Assembly (NCBI GenBank): GCA_035771165.1
Contig: JAWNZC010000337.1
Coordinates: 7,221,501-7,285,500 of the forward strand
DNA: 64,000 nt
Source of the DNA: Paragorgia papillata
Lineage: Eukaryota; Cnidaria; Anthozoa; Scleralcyonacea; Coralliidae
Direction: 5' to 3'
How positions within the stretch are numbered: the first letter of the stretch is position 1; every line of letters begins with the position of its first letter. Made by a program: the position numbers and the translations under genes. The notes beneath the pieces were generated by a model. That model saw only the letters and a program-made list of their open reading frames with translations, was not told the origin of the DNA and searched no databases. Of this stretch, positions 45,290 to 56,172 are shown one piece after another.

Positions 45290-45558
45290 CTTAACGCTGA
45301 ACGTTGGGCTGTATATGAAACGGAAGCTATTGAGAAATGCTATTTGGTATAGAAACTTCAAGACTTTAGCTAAAAGGGAAATAATTAAAAAATATAAAAA
45401 CAACTGCAATTTTGTAACGTTCGGCAAAGAAAATGGCAGTTGTTTTTATATTTTTTAATTATTTCCGGCCCTTTTAGCTAAAGTCTTGAAGTTTCTATAC
45501 CAAATAGCATTTTTCAATAGCTTCAGTTTCATATACAGCCCAAACGTTCAGCGTTAAG
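45290..45558. mobile_element. TA-flanked foldback element between GPCR pieces, 269 bp
   Basis: A near-perfect hairpin: CTTAACGCTGAACGTT at the left and its inverse at the right, with arms over 110 bp long and only a short loop near 45408-45435. TA borders both ends (45288-45289 and 45559-45560). Such a structure fits a Tc1/mariner-mobilised MITE. Confidence 0.85.
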
Positions 45559-45842
45559 TATTTCAGCTCAAAACTCAGAAAAACTACAACAAGTTTCTTA
45601 GTGTAATATTTCCCAGCGAAATATGGTCGAACATTTACTACATTTAAAAAAGTTTAAAATAACGAGGAAACTTATACTATACATCAAATTGAAGCCAATG
45701 CTATTTTTAAAAACATACGTATAAAACAATGTATTTCAATCCGTTGTTTTGGAGTAATTTGTTATCGTCCCCAAAAAAATATATGGCAGGATGAAAATTA
45801 AGTAACTTGAAGCACGAGAGCTACCTGCAAAGGGACTGGCAC

Positions 45843-46055
45843 TGGCTTCAAAATCTCCCCTTCCCCTCCCTGAGTTATCGTTTCAGTCTTCTTATAGTTC
45901 AATGGGACAGACACGATAAGATCTACCACAGCAATATTGAGAACGAACGTTGATGACGAACATCGCAACAGTTTCAGAGGATCTTTGACATGCGCTATTA
46001 CTAAGAGAAGGTTTGCTACAACTCCAACCAAAGCTATACTTGTACCACGAAACAA
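45843..46055 (-). pseudogene. Rhodopsin-like GPCR, TM1-TM2 piece
   Basis: Encodes TM1 with GVVANLLLVIAHVKDP (the Asn of the TM1 GN motif) and TM2 with FVLNIAVVDLIVSVPL (the conserved LxxxD Asp). A CAG|GTAGCT donor candidate lies at the end, so this may be an exon whose partner is 44531-45240. That partner seems to encode TM2 again, so the two may instead come from different receptors. Confidence 0.6.
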
Positions 46056-46136
46056 CTGATTGCAGTGCCTAGCTGAGTACGACTTTCTTGACTGGATACG
46101 TTGCTTGTCTTAGCCTGAGATTGATTCATAGTTTTA

Positions 46137-46400
46137 AAACTGCCTTTAGGACTTATAGGACTACCCAAATTACACTGAACCTGTCTGTAAACTGACTTTA
46201 AACTTATTCATATTACTTGGCTTAACTTTTATTGCTCTATTTAAGCCGGGGGAGTATACCACAAACTGTCGTTTGGTTAGGACTTAGGAGTACCCAACTG
46301 TTTAATTACAGCCTGTCAGTCTGTAACTGACTTTACTAAACTTATTATATATTTACTCTGCCTAACTTTTATTGCTCTATTTCAACCGGGGGGAGTACTA
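46137..46400. repeat. Tandem duplication, unit about 130 bp
   Basis: GACTTTA..AACTTATT and TAACTTTTATTGCTCTATTT followed by a CCGGGGGAGTA end occur twice. Confidence 0.75.
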
Positions 46401-47320
46401 CATGGCTTTGAGAACTCTGAGTTTTTCGACAAGCAATTCAGAATGAAAACGGCATAATTCAAGGAACTAAAAGTGATTCTCAAACGAAAATTTGAAGGCC
46501 TACATGGAGGGGACGGTACTACTTTGACTTGCTCCAAGCCCTGTCTATATTGGGTGTTTTAATTTTGGGCGCTCGCCGAAGTGTGAAAAAGGCTTTATTA
46601 AGACAGCAAGAGAGTTTGGGAGTTTTGCCGCACAGGTGCATAAAGAATTTATTATTGAAAAATTTACAAGAGCTGGACAGACTTCGAGCAAATGTTCCTA
46701 TTTTGTGACGTCATCAAAAAGAGTTTTAGCTGGGGGGACGAAGTTGCTGTTGGATCGTCTAACCGAACCCATCCCTTCAGCCTGCAATACTCCAAAACTA
46801 GACGTGCGTTGTTGGTCTATATAGTCGTAACGTAGAACGTGCCTGTTTACTGTACATCAAGAGTCTGATTTTCTAGCTTATTAATGAATAGAGAACAGTT
46901 AATATAACTCTGATCTGTATATATATATTGTTTTGAAATTGACACCGTGGGATTGGCAAGACGTGATTAGCTAAGAGCACAAACATTTATACGTATCGAA
47001 GGGAAACAAGGAAAACTTTTATGTTTGACGTTGAAATAGAACAGGTTTTGACGGGCGGTGTTAGAAACATAGAAACATAAGCAACTGTTGTGCCGGGGCG
47101 AGGATCTAGCTCTGCTCAGTGTATTAAAACCGTTCGAAGCAACATGGCCGAAAATTAAGCGATTCAACGAGGATATCTCTTCGGATTTCTTCTGAAAATG
47201 TTTCGTTTTGGGTACAAGTAATGAAAAGGAAGCAAGAAAAGCTTACAATTTTGAATAAGGTATCAGTATATATTTTTACAAACGAAGAAGTAAAGGAGTA
47301 AACATTAGTTTCGTACATGC
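46400..47320. other. Gene-free stretch
   Basis: No coding motif or repeat border recognised. Confidence 0.4.
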
Positions 47321-47731
47321 GCAGAACGTGCTGGATATCACCTTTAACTGTACTCTCGTTTACACTTTCGTCGATCGCAAGCAAGTAACGAAATTATATA
47401 ATCATGTTCAGCTTTAGAATACCGAATTCAACGAAAAATTAGTACAGTTCTTCAGAATTTTTTTTAGTTTAGACTATAGGATTCATGAACATTTGTTAAT
47501 TAATCTGGTTGTTTGACTTATTTTACAAATGTCATCAAAACCAAACATTAATTTTCGACGATATTTGGTCCCTAATTAACCTCCTTGACGTTAGTAACAT
47601 GTCATATTTAATATACGCCCACGCATATATGACATAGCATTTAGCAATGATTATATATTGATTATGCAATACCCCCTGTTGTCTGGACGCACTGATCTCA
47701 AAGATCAGTCAGTCTGGACGGCACTTTGCTC

Positions 47732-47825
47732 AATTGACGATACCGAAAAAGATGGCGGCGGTACATTTAACTACAATGCGTTGCGACCTCAAATCAGCTC
47801 AAATAATAACTAAACATTGTTTATC
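47732..47825 (+). promoter_or_regulatory. Duplicated start-codon context with a 24-codon upstream ORF
   Basis: CAATTGACGATACCGAAAAA-GATGGCGGCGG at 47732-47760 is a near copy of the sequence around the SDR start (CAATTGACCGTACCGAAAAA-GATGGCTCAG, 47958-47987). The upstream ATG opens a frame of about 24 codons. AAGATGGCGGC also matches the YY1-type core promoter motif. A role as promoter or upstream ORF is inference. Confidence 0.4.
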
Positions 47826-47977
47826 ATACTAAGATGAATTAAGTAAGCTAGAAGTTCTTTCCTACCGAAGTTGATCGTTTTAATAATTCTGCAAGAAACA
47901 ATATTTACTGCACGCAAAGGATTGTGGTTAAATGTACAAGTCGCCATGGTATTGCACAATTGACCGTACCGAAAAAG

Positions 47978-48242
47978 ATGGCTCAGCGCATAGTTATCAT
48001 CACTGGTTGTTCTACTGGCGTCGGTTTAAGTACGGCCTTACTTCTCGCTAAAGATGCTGAAAAGAAATACAAAGTGTACGCTTGTATGAGAAACCTTGCT
48101 AAGAAAGAAGAACTTATTCAGAATGCATCTGGCTGCGTCGACAAGACGTTGTTTGTCCTTCAGATGGATGTTTGTTCTGAAACCTCTGTGCTTGCAGCGG
48201 TGAAACAAGTGTTCGATAAAGAAGGAAGAATCGATGTCTTAG
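47978..48242 (+). CDS. SDR exon 1 (cofactor-binding half)
   Basis: ATG 47978-47980; donor CTTAG|GTAAGT, phase 1. It encodes the Rossmann TGxxxGxG and the LQMDV segment. Confidence 0.92.
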
Positions 48243-48909
48243 GTAAGTACAAATGGCAAGCTGGAATAAGCTGGTAATGCTGATTCGCTCGGTTCGCCTG
48301 TTCGAGCAATATATACAAAAAATTAAATGTCCTAAATTGCGCATTATTATATTGTCGCAATTTGTATTAACTCTTTCCATGTCCGAATCGGTACGATTTT
48401 ATTCACCGCTGGGGAAGCCCTCGCACAGGAATGAGTTAAGTGTACAGTATTAAATTAGTGATGCAGTTTAAAATTGAATACCAAATCATATGAATAATAT
48501 ACAGTATATACTGTACTGTATATTATATATTATATATTATATATATATATTTATACAATACCCTAGTTGCTATGCGTGTTTTCATTGGTTGTTGGCCATG
48601 ATCTATTAGAGGACAGACACATGGTCACGTCAGATCACGTCAGCTGACTTGCCTTTTTCCTTCTTCATGCCCCAAAATCCGGCACGAGTTTTGACAAAGA
48701 CCTTTTAAATTTGTATTGTATAAAACAAATAGATTCCATTTTTTTGTTGTCTGTTCAGTTATAGATGCACAGAGGACGTCACAACGTGGTAAGAACATCA
48801 GTGACCCACTCGACTGCGTCTCGTGGGCCACTTTTTTGTTCTTACCACGTTGTGACGTCATCTGTGCATCTATAACTGAACAGACAACGGCAAAATGGAA
48901 TCTATTTGT

Positions 48910-48959
<50 letters not shown>

Positions 48960-51240
48960 CGTATACATACATACGTACATACATATTTTAATTACTTCTT
49001 CCCATAAGGGGCTTTTCAAGAGCAATTTACAGATGGCCCGGTCATGTGCTGCAGTGTCTGCACTGATATTTGAACTGAATTAATTAACAATAAAGCCATA
49101 ATTGTACTGGTCACCAGTGTAGGAAGCTGGGGGGGGCTCCCCAATGTGTGATGGCTCAAAGAAACATCCAATCTTTCTTTTTTCGGACTCTGAGGTGTGC
49201 GTTAACTGAAGAAGGTAAATTTAAATTTTCTGTTGAGTGCATGGTACTGTACTACTGTATGTGTTTATTTAATTCCTCCTAATTGGCAATCAAGAGCCCT
49301 TTTTAGAGCAAAGATGTATAATTAATTGGTATTTTATAATCTTCAGAAATCTCTAAAATCTCCTCTCAAAAAAATCCTGACCTCCCTAGTGGTTCGTCGT
49401 ACCCTAGGTGTGACAGTTTTCAGCCTCCCAACCCAAAACATCCTCCCACACCCCTGCTGGTAGATACATGATTTGTAGTCTACAATAGATTATGCATGCT
49501 AAAATAATTTAAAATGGCCCTAATATACTGAAAATTATAGACAAAATACACTTGCTTGGTTGTTGGTTGTTGGTTGTGGTGATTGACTTCATGATAATAC
49601 AGTACGGTCATTGTTATGTATATATTGTATGTTGGTTTGAAGAGTTTCGTGATTAGTTTAAACTAAGTCATTTAACTGGTCACTCTCATTTAGCCAATCA
49701 CATTGTATTTCACTTAAACACTGTTTTCTTACCCAAATCACAACCAACAATTAACTTTTTGATGCTAAAACAAAAATCACTAGTTGCTCTATATTTATTA
49801 TGCTAATTGTTCAGCTGCACGAATAGGTTCATTCCTTTTTATAAAAATTGAGCAATTTTAAAATTCATGGCAAGTTGGATTATTTTATTGTTAATAGGGA
49901 CTATAGATTGTGTTGACATCTATATTTAGCTTTTATTGTTAATTAATTTACTGTTACCATGGTCAGGTAACAGAATGATTTTATTGCACCAGCTCTAGAC
50001 CAATGAGAATGCAGAATATTTCCATGCATATTATCAAACAATGTAATTAGGGACAGTTAATGTTTAAGCCAACTAGTGTTTTAATTGTTAACTGTATGGC
50101 AATTAGTTGTCAGCGGTGGTGCTATAACCTCACACAGTGGTAGGAATAATAGCCTTTGGAGATACACCATCAGGTGTGGTGCCAGTGGTGGTAGAAAGTT
50201 CCTTGGTGAAGATTGACCGTTCATCTGATCTGAGGCCAGGTGTAGTCAACCAATAAATTACACTCTATAAATTACCCTCAAAATATACAGTCTTTATCAT
50301 TTTATTGACAAACTCCAATATAGAACATTTTCCACCGCCACTGTTAGCCGGTAAATAACATACATGTTCGGTATCAATTGATTCAGAAGAAGAAAAGAGC
50401 TCTCAATACTGTTATATTTTATTTTGAATAGCCATTTTTCTTTGGTTCTGTAGTTAACAATGCTGGTGTTGGTTTATTTGGCGCATTGGAATGTCAAAAT
50501 TTGGAAACGGTCATGAATACTTTTGAAACAAATGTTCATGGTGTTATCCGTACTATCCGTGCTGTGTTGCCATCAATGAAGAAGGAAAAGAAAGGTCATA
50601 TAATAAACGTAAGTTCTGTTGGTGGTTTGCAAGGTGTTCCTTTTAATGCCGTGTATTGTTCTACAAAGTTTGCAGTGGAAGGCCTGAGTGAATCTTTGGC
50701 TCCAGAGCTGGCACAGTTTAACATCAAGTAAGCAATGAACTTAATCAATCTTTATTTTAAATTTAAATTACGCACCCGACGAAGTACGTTTCATGTACAA
50801 GCTGAGCGTACAATCCCAATCGCCGATGGAATTGACTCACATAAAAGTTTGATCACCCCATCTCATTGACAATGTTTCTCGATTGTATCTTATTTATTAG
50901 TGTTTCCGTCATCGAGCCAGGACCAATAAGCACTCATTTTTCAGACACGGTTGCGTCAAAAAAAATGAGTGGCCTGGAAACCAGTGATGAGAAAACGAAA
51001 GAATTGATGAAAAAAACTATAGAGACGCTAAAAGGCTCTCGTCAGTTGAAAGGAGTCGGGCAGACCGCAGACGAAGTTGCGGAGTATATTATGCAGGCCA
51101 TGGAAGCAGAGAAACCTCATTTCCGTTACATTACTAACAAACCTTACGAAGAAATATTGAAGAAGAAGTTTGTTGATGTAACAGGTGATTCGTCAATTCA
51201 AAGTTCTGTCAATCGATTTTTTGATAATTCTGCAAAATGA
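47978..51240 (+). CDS. Short-chain dehydrogenase, RDH8/HSD17B1-like, three exons, 292 residues
   Basis: NAD(P)-dependent oxidoreductase of the retinol/17-beta-hydroxysteroid dehydrogenase type. Exons are 47978-48242, 50454-50727 and 50901-51240; GT..AG borders and phases agree, and 879 nt equals 292 codons plus TGA. Cofactor motif TGCSTGVG is at 9-16, with Arg after beta-2 (ACMRNL) suggesting NADP(H). NNAG is at 90-93, Ser143 in INVSSVGG, and the YCSTK motif gives Tyr156 and Lys160. IEPGP follows in exon 3. It is a little shorter than the vertebrate relatives. MAQ is taken as start because the paralogue at 56743 keeps it while the sequence before it differs. The substrate (retinoid or steroid) cannot be read from sequence. 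All catalytic residues are present. Confidence 0.92.
48369..48437. mobile_element. Tiny TIR-type element in SDR intron 1
   Basis: TTAACTCTTTCCATG at the left and GAATGAGTTAA at the right, 69 bp. Similar ends are found at 35272-35390 and 56173-56288. Confidence 0.45.
48724..48910. mobile_element. Foldback element in SDR intron 1, 187 bp
   Basis: AACAAATAGATTCCATTTT is inverted at the right end. Arms of about 80 bp include TCAGTTATAGATGCACAGA and GACGTCACAACGTGGTAAGA. A short loop carries CACTCGACTGCGTCTCGTGG. A (TA)n tract follows directly. Confidence 0.85.
48911..48952. repeat. (TA)n microsatellite
   Basis: Uninterrupted TA dinucleotides next to the foldback element. Confidence 0.95.
50454..50727 (+). 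CDS. SDR exon 2 (catalytic half)
   Basis: Acceptor TTCTGTAG, donor CATCAA|GTAAGC. It carries NNAGVGLFG, the catalytic Ser and the YCSTK motif. Confidence 0.93.
50901..51240 (+). CDS. SDR exon 3 (C-terminal)
   Basis: Acceptor TTTATTAG; completes an Asn codon from exon 2 and reads VSVIEPGPISTHF, then a helical C-terminus to TGA. Confidence 0.92.
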
Positions 51241-51526
51241 CGTTGCTTACCGCTTCTTATATAACAGTAAAAAAGTCTGTAGCTAAATTACAAAAAAACT
51301 CGTAAATATGTTCGAATTTAGTTGCACTTTTTGCTTACCGACAAGCAGTTTTTGGTTTTTAAAATGTTTTTTAGTCGAGGAGGAGAAGCGAGAAAACGTC
51401 GACCACGTAGCATCTCCACTACACAATAGTTTTGACTCCAGATTATAATAGGCTAATACCCATAGAACATTGCTAGGTCAGTCGTACATAGAGGGGGTGG
51501 GTGGTCCTTTAGTTAGACAGACTTAA

Positions 51527-52008
51527 GTGCACATGAAACGAAAATTAAGTTTGTCTTATTTGAAAGAACACTTAAAATGTTAGAGTAACATCTTTTGCAG
51601 TTTTTCGTTTCCTTGCTTCATTGTTGAGATATTTCAGTTTGTTTGAAATGTAAATTAACAACTTGACGTCACATGAGTGTGCATAATGAGTTATCAGAGA
51701 AGGTTATATATCTTTGCTATTATCAAACATAATCACTTGAAAATTCTACATGTTTGGCGTTGTGAGAGAAAAACACGCACATACTTCCTTCGAATTAAGT
51801 TTGGTTTGATAATAGCAAAGATATATAACCTTCTCTGATAACTCATTATGCACATGTGACGTCAAGTTGTTTAATTTACATTTCAAACAAACTGAAATAT
51901 CTCAACAACGAAGCAAGGAAACGAAAAACTGCAAAAGATGTTACTCTATCATTTTAAGTGTTCTTTCAAATAAGACAAACTTAATTTTCGTTTCATGTGC
52001 ACTTTAAG
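51527..52008. mobile_element. Large near-perfect hairpin, 482 bp
   Basis: Arms of about 210 bp starting AAGTGCACATGAAACGAAAA, with only a few mismatches, face each other across a short centre near 51765-51800. It interrupts the left piece of the inverted repeat described at 51360. Family relatives are at 3797-3900 and 32300-32640. Confidence 0.86.
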
Positions 52009-52074
52009 TCTGTCAATAGCCTGCGTAGCTGGCGGTTTTTAATAAGGTGTTGGGGTCTTGGTGAAGAAGCGGGT

Positions 52075-52175
52075 GAGGGCGAAGAAGCGGGCGAGCGAGA
52101 AAAAGCGCGGGCGAGGGAGAAAAAGCGGGCGGGCGGAAGAGCGGGCGGGCGGAAGAGCGGGCGGGCGGAAGAGCG
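52075..52175. repeat. GC-rich minisatellite (GCGGGCGGGCGGAAGA-type units)
   Basis: Short units GGCGGAAGAGCGGGC and GAGAAAAAGCGGGC repeat about six times. The inverted counterpart at 55155-55200 has fewer units. Confidence 0.8.
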
Positions 52176-52389
52176 GGAGCTGGAAAAACCGCCTGCCTCA
52201 AAACCTGGTGTTTTTGAATATCGCCCCTAACTAACACATCCTAAATCTAATTAAAACTAACCAATCATACGATAGTTTGTAATTGAGTTTGTAATTCGAT
52301 AGCTTGCACGTTGCTTTCAAAACAATAATAATAGTATCGTCTATCGAAAATCATTCAGGTGTGAATCTGTCAAACTTGTGTGCTTGTAA

Positions 52390-52727
52390 AAAAAGGAAGA
52401 AAACCGAACGTTCAGAGTGCCAACGATTTTTGCAGGTTATGTGAATGTTCCCTGAAAGTCAAATACGGTGATTTTGAGAAAATATCGCATATTTCAACTG
52501 AAAATCTCTTTAGACATTCAAAGGGCTGCGAGGACATGCCGACGCTACAGGATTAACCTAGGATTTTTGGTGGACAAGTCTTCCAATCAGTCTGAACGGG
52601 TTTGCAAGGCATGTGCGCGAAAGATAAGGTATGCCTGTGAGCTGTATAATTTCATCAAAAACAGTTTAAACGACTCAAAGCTTTCGCAAGACTCAGCAAA
52701 TAAAGCGGATACAAACCACAACTCACC
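52390..52727 (+). pseudogene. ZAD-like zinc-finger reading frame, upstream part
   Basis: One frame reads SANDFCRLCECSLKVKYG and STENLFRHSKGCEDMPTLQD, then stops at 52554. Homology resumes in the next frame with LGFLVDK and ERVCKACARKIRYACELYNF. The paired CxxC groups about 60 residues apart, with LKVKYG and ARKIR, resemble ZAD-type N-terminal zinc-binding domains of a large cnidarian gene family. A frameshift at about 52550-52560 breaks it, and a transposon cuts it after NHNSP. No function is known. Confidence 0.6.
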
Positions 52728-53499
52728 CAGGGGCGGATCTAGGAAAAAATCTGACTGTATCGTATTTGTGATGACACAAAAGTTAGGGGGGTCCGGGGGC
52801 ATTCCCCCCGGAAAATGTTGACACCGGAAATGCGATTTCCTGCAATCTGAGGGAATGTTTAGACAAAATACAGCGGCACGCGCAACTTAAATTTTTCATG
52901 AATATAAATAACCAAAAACGACAAATTAAAGTTAACTTGTATTATAAAAAGTTTAGTAATAAATATTGTCAACAACTAAAACTGTTTATGTTACTCAGTT
53001 ACTGTAGATTATTTAATACTCAATATACAGGTCAGCCTACCTATATCGGCAAGCTATCATACTTTATAAATTAATTAGGCTATAATAAGCCCAGACATCT
53101 ACTTTTATATTCCCAGGGGCGGATCTAGGAAAAAATCAGACTGTATCGTATTTGTGATGACACCAAAGTTAGGGGCGTCCGGGGGCATTCCCCCCCGGAA
53201 AATTTTGACACCGGAAATGCGATTTCCTGCAATCTGAGGGAATGTTTAGACAAAATACAGCGGCACGCGCAACTTAAATTTTTCATGAATATAAATAACC
53301 AAAAACGACAAATTAAAGTTCACTTGTATTATAAAAAGTTTAGTAATAAATATTGTCAACAACTAAAACTGTTTATGTTACTCAGTTACTGTAGATTATT
53401 TAATACTCAATATACAGGTCAGCCTACCTATATCGGCAAGCTATCATACTTTATAAATTAATTAGGCTATAATAAGCCCAGACATCTACTTTTATATTC
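52728..53499. repeat. Tandem duplication of the element's left end, unit about 385 bp
   Basis: The segment starting CAGGGGCGGATCTAGGAAAA and ending ATCTACTTTTATATTCCCA is present twice in a row, nearly identical, so the element has two left ends. Confidence 0.9.
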
Positions 53500-54651
53500 C
53501 CATTCTAAATGCATGGGTTACCTGGACATTGTAATATTACTAGCAAATAATTATACTCAGAATTGCACATTCTAAATGTGTTAATGCCATTGTGATCAAA
53601 ACGATGATGACATAGTCACACAGACACTAGTATACAGAGAGGTTCATGATGTTTTAAAATTAACGACAACATTTAATACAACCAAATTAATGATATTTTC
53701 AAAAGCATATCAGAACAGCAACTATCACTCAGACTTGGCTTTACGCCGACTCGAGTAAGTCTTCATTTTAATGTAAATCAATACACACAAGTCAAGGACA
53801 GTCTCAGTCACTCTCATTAGCATACTCCAAATTTAGTGCATAATATTAGTAGATAAAATATTTATTATTCATGAACTTTATACCTCACTGGGTGCTGATT
53901 TGAAGAGCGCGATTCCTGGCTGCGAGGGAACTGTAGCTTCGCAAAATTAGACACAGCAAATTCGGCTGTAAGACACTTCTCACAATACGCTTAAGAGGGA
54001 GTAATCTACTCGCCTTTTCCTCCGGAGAATAACTTCCATTATCCAAGACGCGCAACAGCTGTTGTAGAACACTGTTGGACGCCATGGTGAGTTAGAGGCG
54101 CTTGCCGCTCGTAAAGTTGCATAAAACTAAATCACATCACGCCGTAATCATATTTAGATCGTTGACTGTATCAGTTGACTGTATCGGAAGTGTGGCAACT
54201 GCAGCAAAACGTGACCAAAATCAAGCATTTTGATTGGTTTGATACAGTCAATGACGACTCAACTGTATCAGATACAGTCGCTACAGTTACTATATTTAGC
54301 ACAACTGTATCAATCGTAACCTCATCGGTAGCACATCGCCAATAAAGAATTGAGACGAGAGCGCCTTTTGCGCGATGCTTCACTGGCAAGGAAACGCAGG
54401 CTGGTGGGGATGCGCTTACGGGCAATTTTTGCGGGCTACCGAGAATTTCCTAAGAACAGAACTTATTTTAAGCTTTGAAAAATTGCGCACATTAACATCA
54501 AAGAATTTGAAAATGATGTTGCTGAACTTTGAAAAAGCTACTTGTGAAATGTAATTATTCGAATTTTAATATATTTTAATTTAATTAAATTATTAAGTGA
54601 AAATCTGACTGTATCATACGATACAGTTGATACAGTCTAGATCCGCCCCTG
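52728..54651. mobile_element. hAT-like element splitting the ZAD-like frame, 1924 bp
   Basis: Ends CAGGGGCGGATCTAG and the exact inverse. The flanks share tcacc (52723-52727 and 54652-54656), five bases rather than the eight usual for hAT. Removing the element with one tcacc joins the two coding parts in frame. At least eight GACTGTATC/GATACAGTT motifs cluster in the right 500 bp, and one follows the left end, like subterminal transposase sites. A minus-strand frame at 53885-54085 (starting MASNSVLQQLL) may be a leftover of its gene. Confidence 0.85.
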
Positions 54652-54656
54652 TCACC

Positions 54657-55090
54657 TGTCAGCCCAACTAGATACAAGCGACAATTATTACCGTCAAGTG
54701 TTTCTTCACCTGATCGTAGCCCACAAATTAAGAAAGGATTCAAAGCTAGCGAACGTGTTAGCAAAAGGAACACGTCGAGAAAAAGCTTAGCATTTGCGAG
54801 TATAACAAGCGCAGCAACTGCGCGGTCAGCCATCGAGGATAACACTCCTAGGCCTGACGAAATCCTCGCAAGTTTAAGCGTTGACGAGGTGTTAGACACG
54901 AACACTACTCGGGTGAAAGTTCTCAAAATATTCAATGTTTCCAACGCTTTAACAACACACTTCTTTCACGGCCACGTTGATGACTATCAACGATTCAACG
55001 CCTCGCGTGAGCCAAAATCGTTTGATCACCGTGGTTTGATTGATGACAGCTATCGACAACAGCTTAAAATACTAACCAATCAGTATTTTC
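54657..55090 (+). pseudogene. ZAD-like zinc-finger reading frame, downstream part
   Basis: Continues the frame of 52557-52727: a Ser/Lys-rich linker (RSPQIKKGFKASERVSKRNT), then ARSAIEDNTPRPDEILASL and SVDEVLDTNTTRVKVLKIF. It runs open until the inverted repeat at about 55105. It resembles a linker rather than a folded domain. Confidence 0.55.
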
Positions 55091-55439
55091 CGTTCACCAG
55101 TGGACGGGTAATTCAAAAACACCACGTTTTGTGGCAGGCGGTATTTCCAGCTCCGCTCTTCCGCCCGCGCGCTCTTCCGCCCGCTTTTTCTCCCTCGCCC
55201 GCGAGACCCCAACCCCTTAAAACCGCCAGCTACGCAGGCTAGTCTGTCAATATAAGGACCACCCACCCCCTCTATGTAGCAGGCCACTGACCCCGCAATT
55301 TGTGAGTACGACTGACCTAGCAATGTTCTATGGGTATCAGCCTATTATAATCTGGAGTCAAAACTATTTTGTAGTGTGGGTGCTACGTGGTCGACGTTTT
55401 CTCGCTTCTCCTCCTCGACTATTTGAGTTCGTTGTTTAT

Positions 55440-56170
55440 TTTTGTAAAAATTGTTCCCATGCACCTTTTCAATCTCATAAGACACGGCGGCTGCTGACTA
55501 AAAGGTCAATTTTGCGGTTCAGACTTAACAAGAAGCCGCTTGCTAGTGTATAGTTAACGCATTTTTTCGAGGGGCACCCGCGGTCCAGTTATATACTTAT
55601 TATATAGCTCATGCAGTGGGGCTGATCTACATGTTAGCCTGCATCACTATGGTGGCTTCAAAAATTCATTTTGTAGGTATTGTTCCAGTCTCTCGGATTG
55701 CCTTCGAAAAATGTCAATTGTGGCATCACAAGTGCCATTGCACCAAAGATGTTATATGAAATACACTTTGTAGACATAAAATCACAGCTCATTATATAGG
55801 CGCTTTGAAGTTTGCCAAGTTTCTAGACGATATCTTGATTGAGCCGATGAAGCAAAATGAAAATGGAAACTTTCGAAAACGGCGCGTTGTCGTGAGTGGA
55901 TAAGTATGTAATATAACCTAAGCTAAGCAACATCACATGAAGCTAGTCGTGCAGGCTCCGCGCGGCTCCGGATCCATTCGAAATAATGGCCACTGGAGAA
56001 CTCACTCTCTCAGCCGGCTTGTTTGAAATTGGTCATATGTGCTTGAGATTGAAAAGCAGGTTTTGCTAGAATGGCATCAGAGTCATGGAGTCAAGTGGAT
56101 TTGAATGATTTCATAGCGTGATCAATCAAAATGTTCTAGTTTGGCATATATTTGCACGATACAACTGTTG
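55440..56170. other. Gene-free stretch
   Basis: No gene recognised. Confidence 0.4.
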
Positions 56171-56172
56171 TT

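Larger units (their letters stand above)
51360..55440. repeat. Pair of large inverted repeats enclosing a zinc-finger reading frame
   Basis: Two left pieces, 51366-51515 (AGTCGAGGAGGAGAAGCGAG .. GACTGACCTAG-type text inverted) and 52015-52235 (GCCTGCGTAGCTGGCGGTTT, G-rich GCGGGCGGAAGA units, GGTGTTTTTGAAT), return as one inverted block at 55105-55432. Between them lies the interrupted ZAD-like frame. This may be one composite element or two insertions of the same family in opposite sense. Confidence 0.7.
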
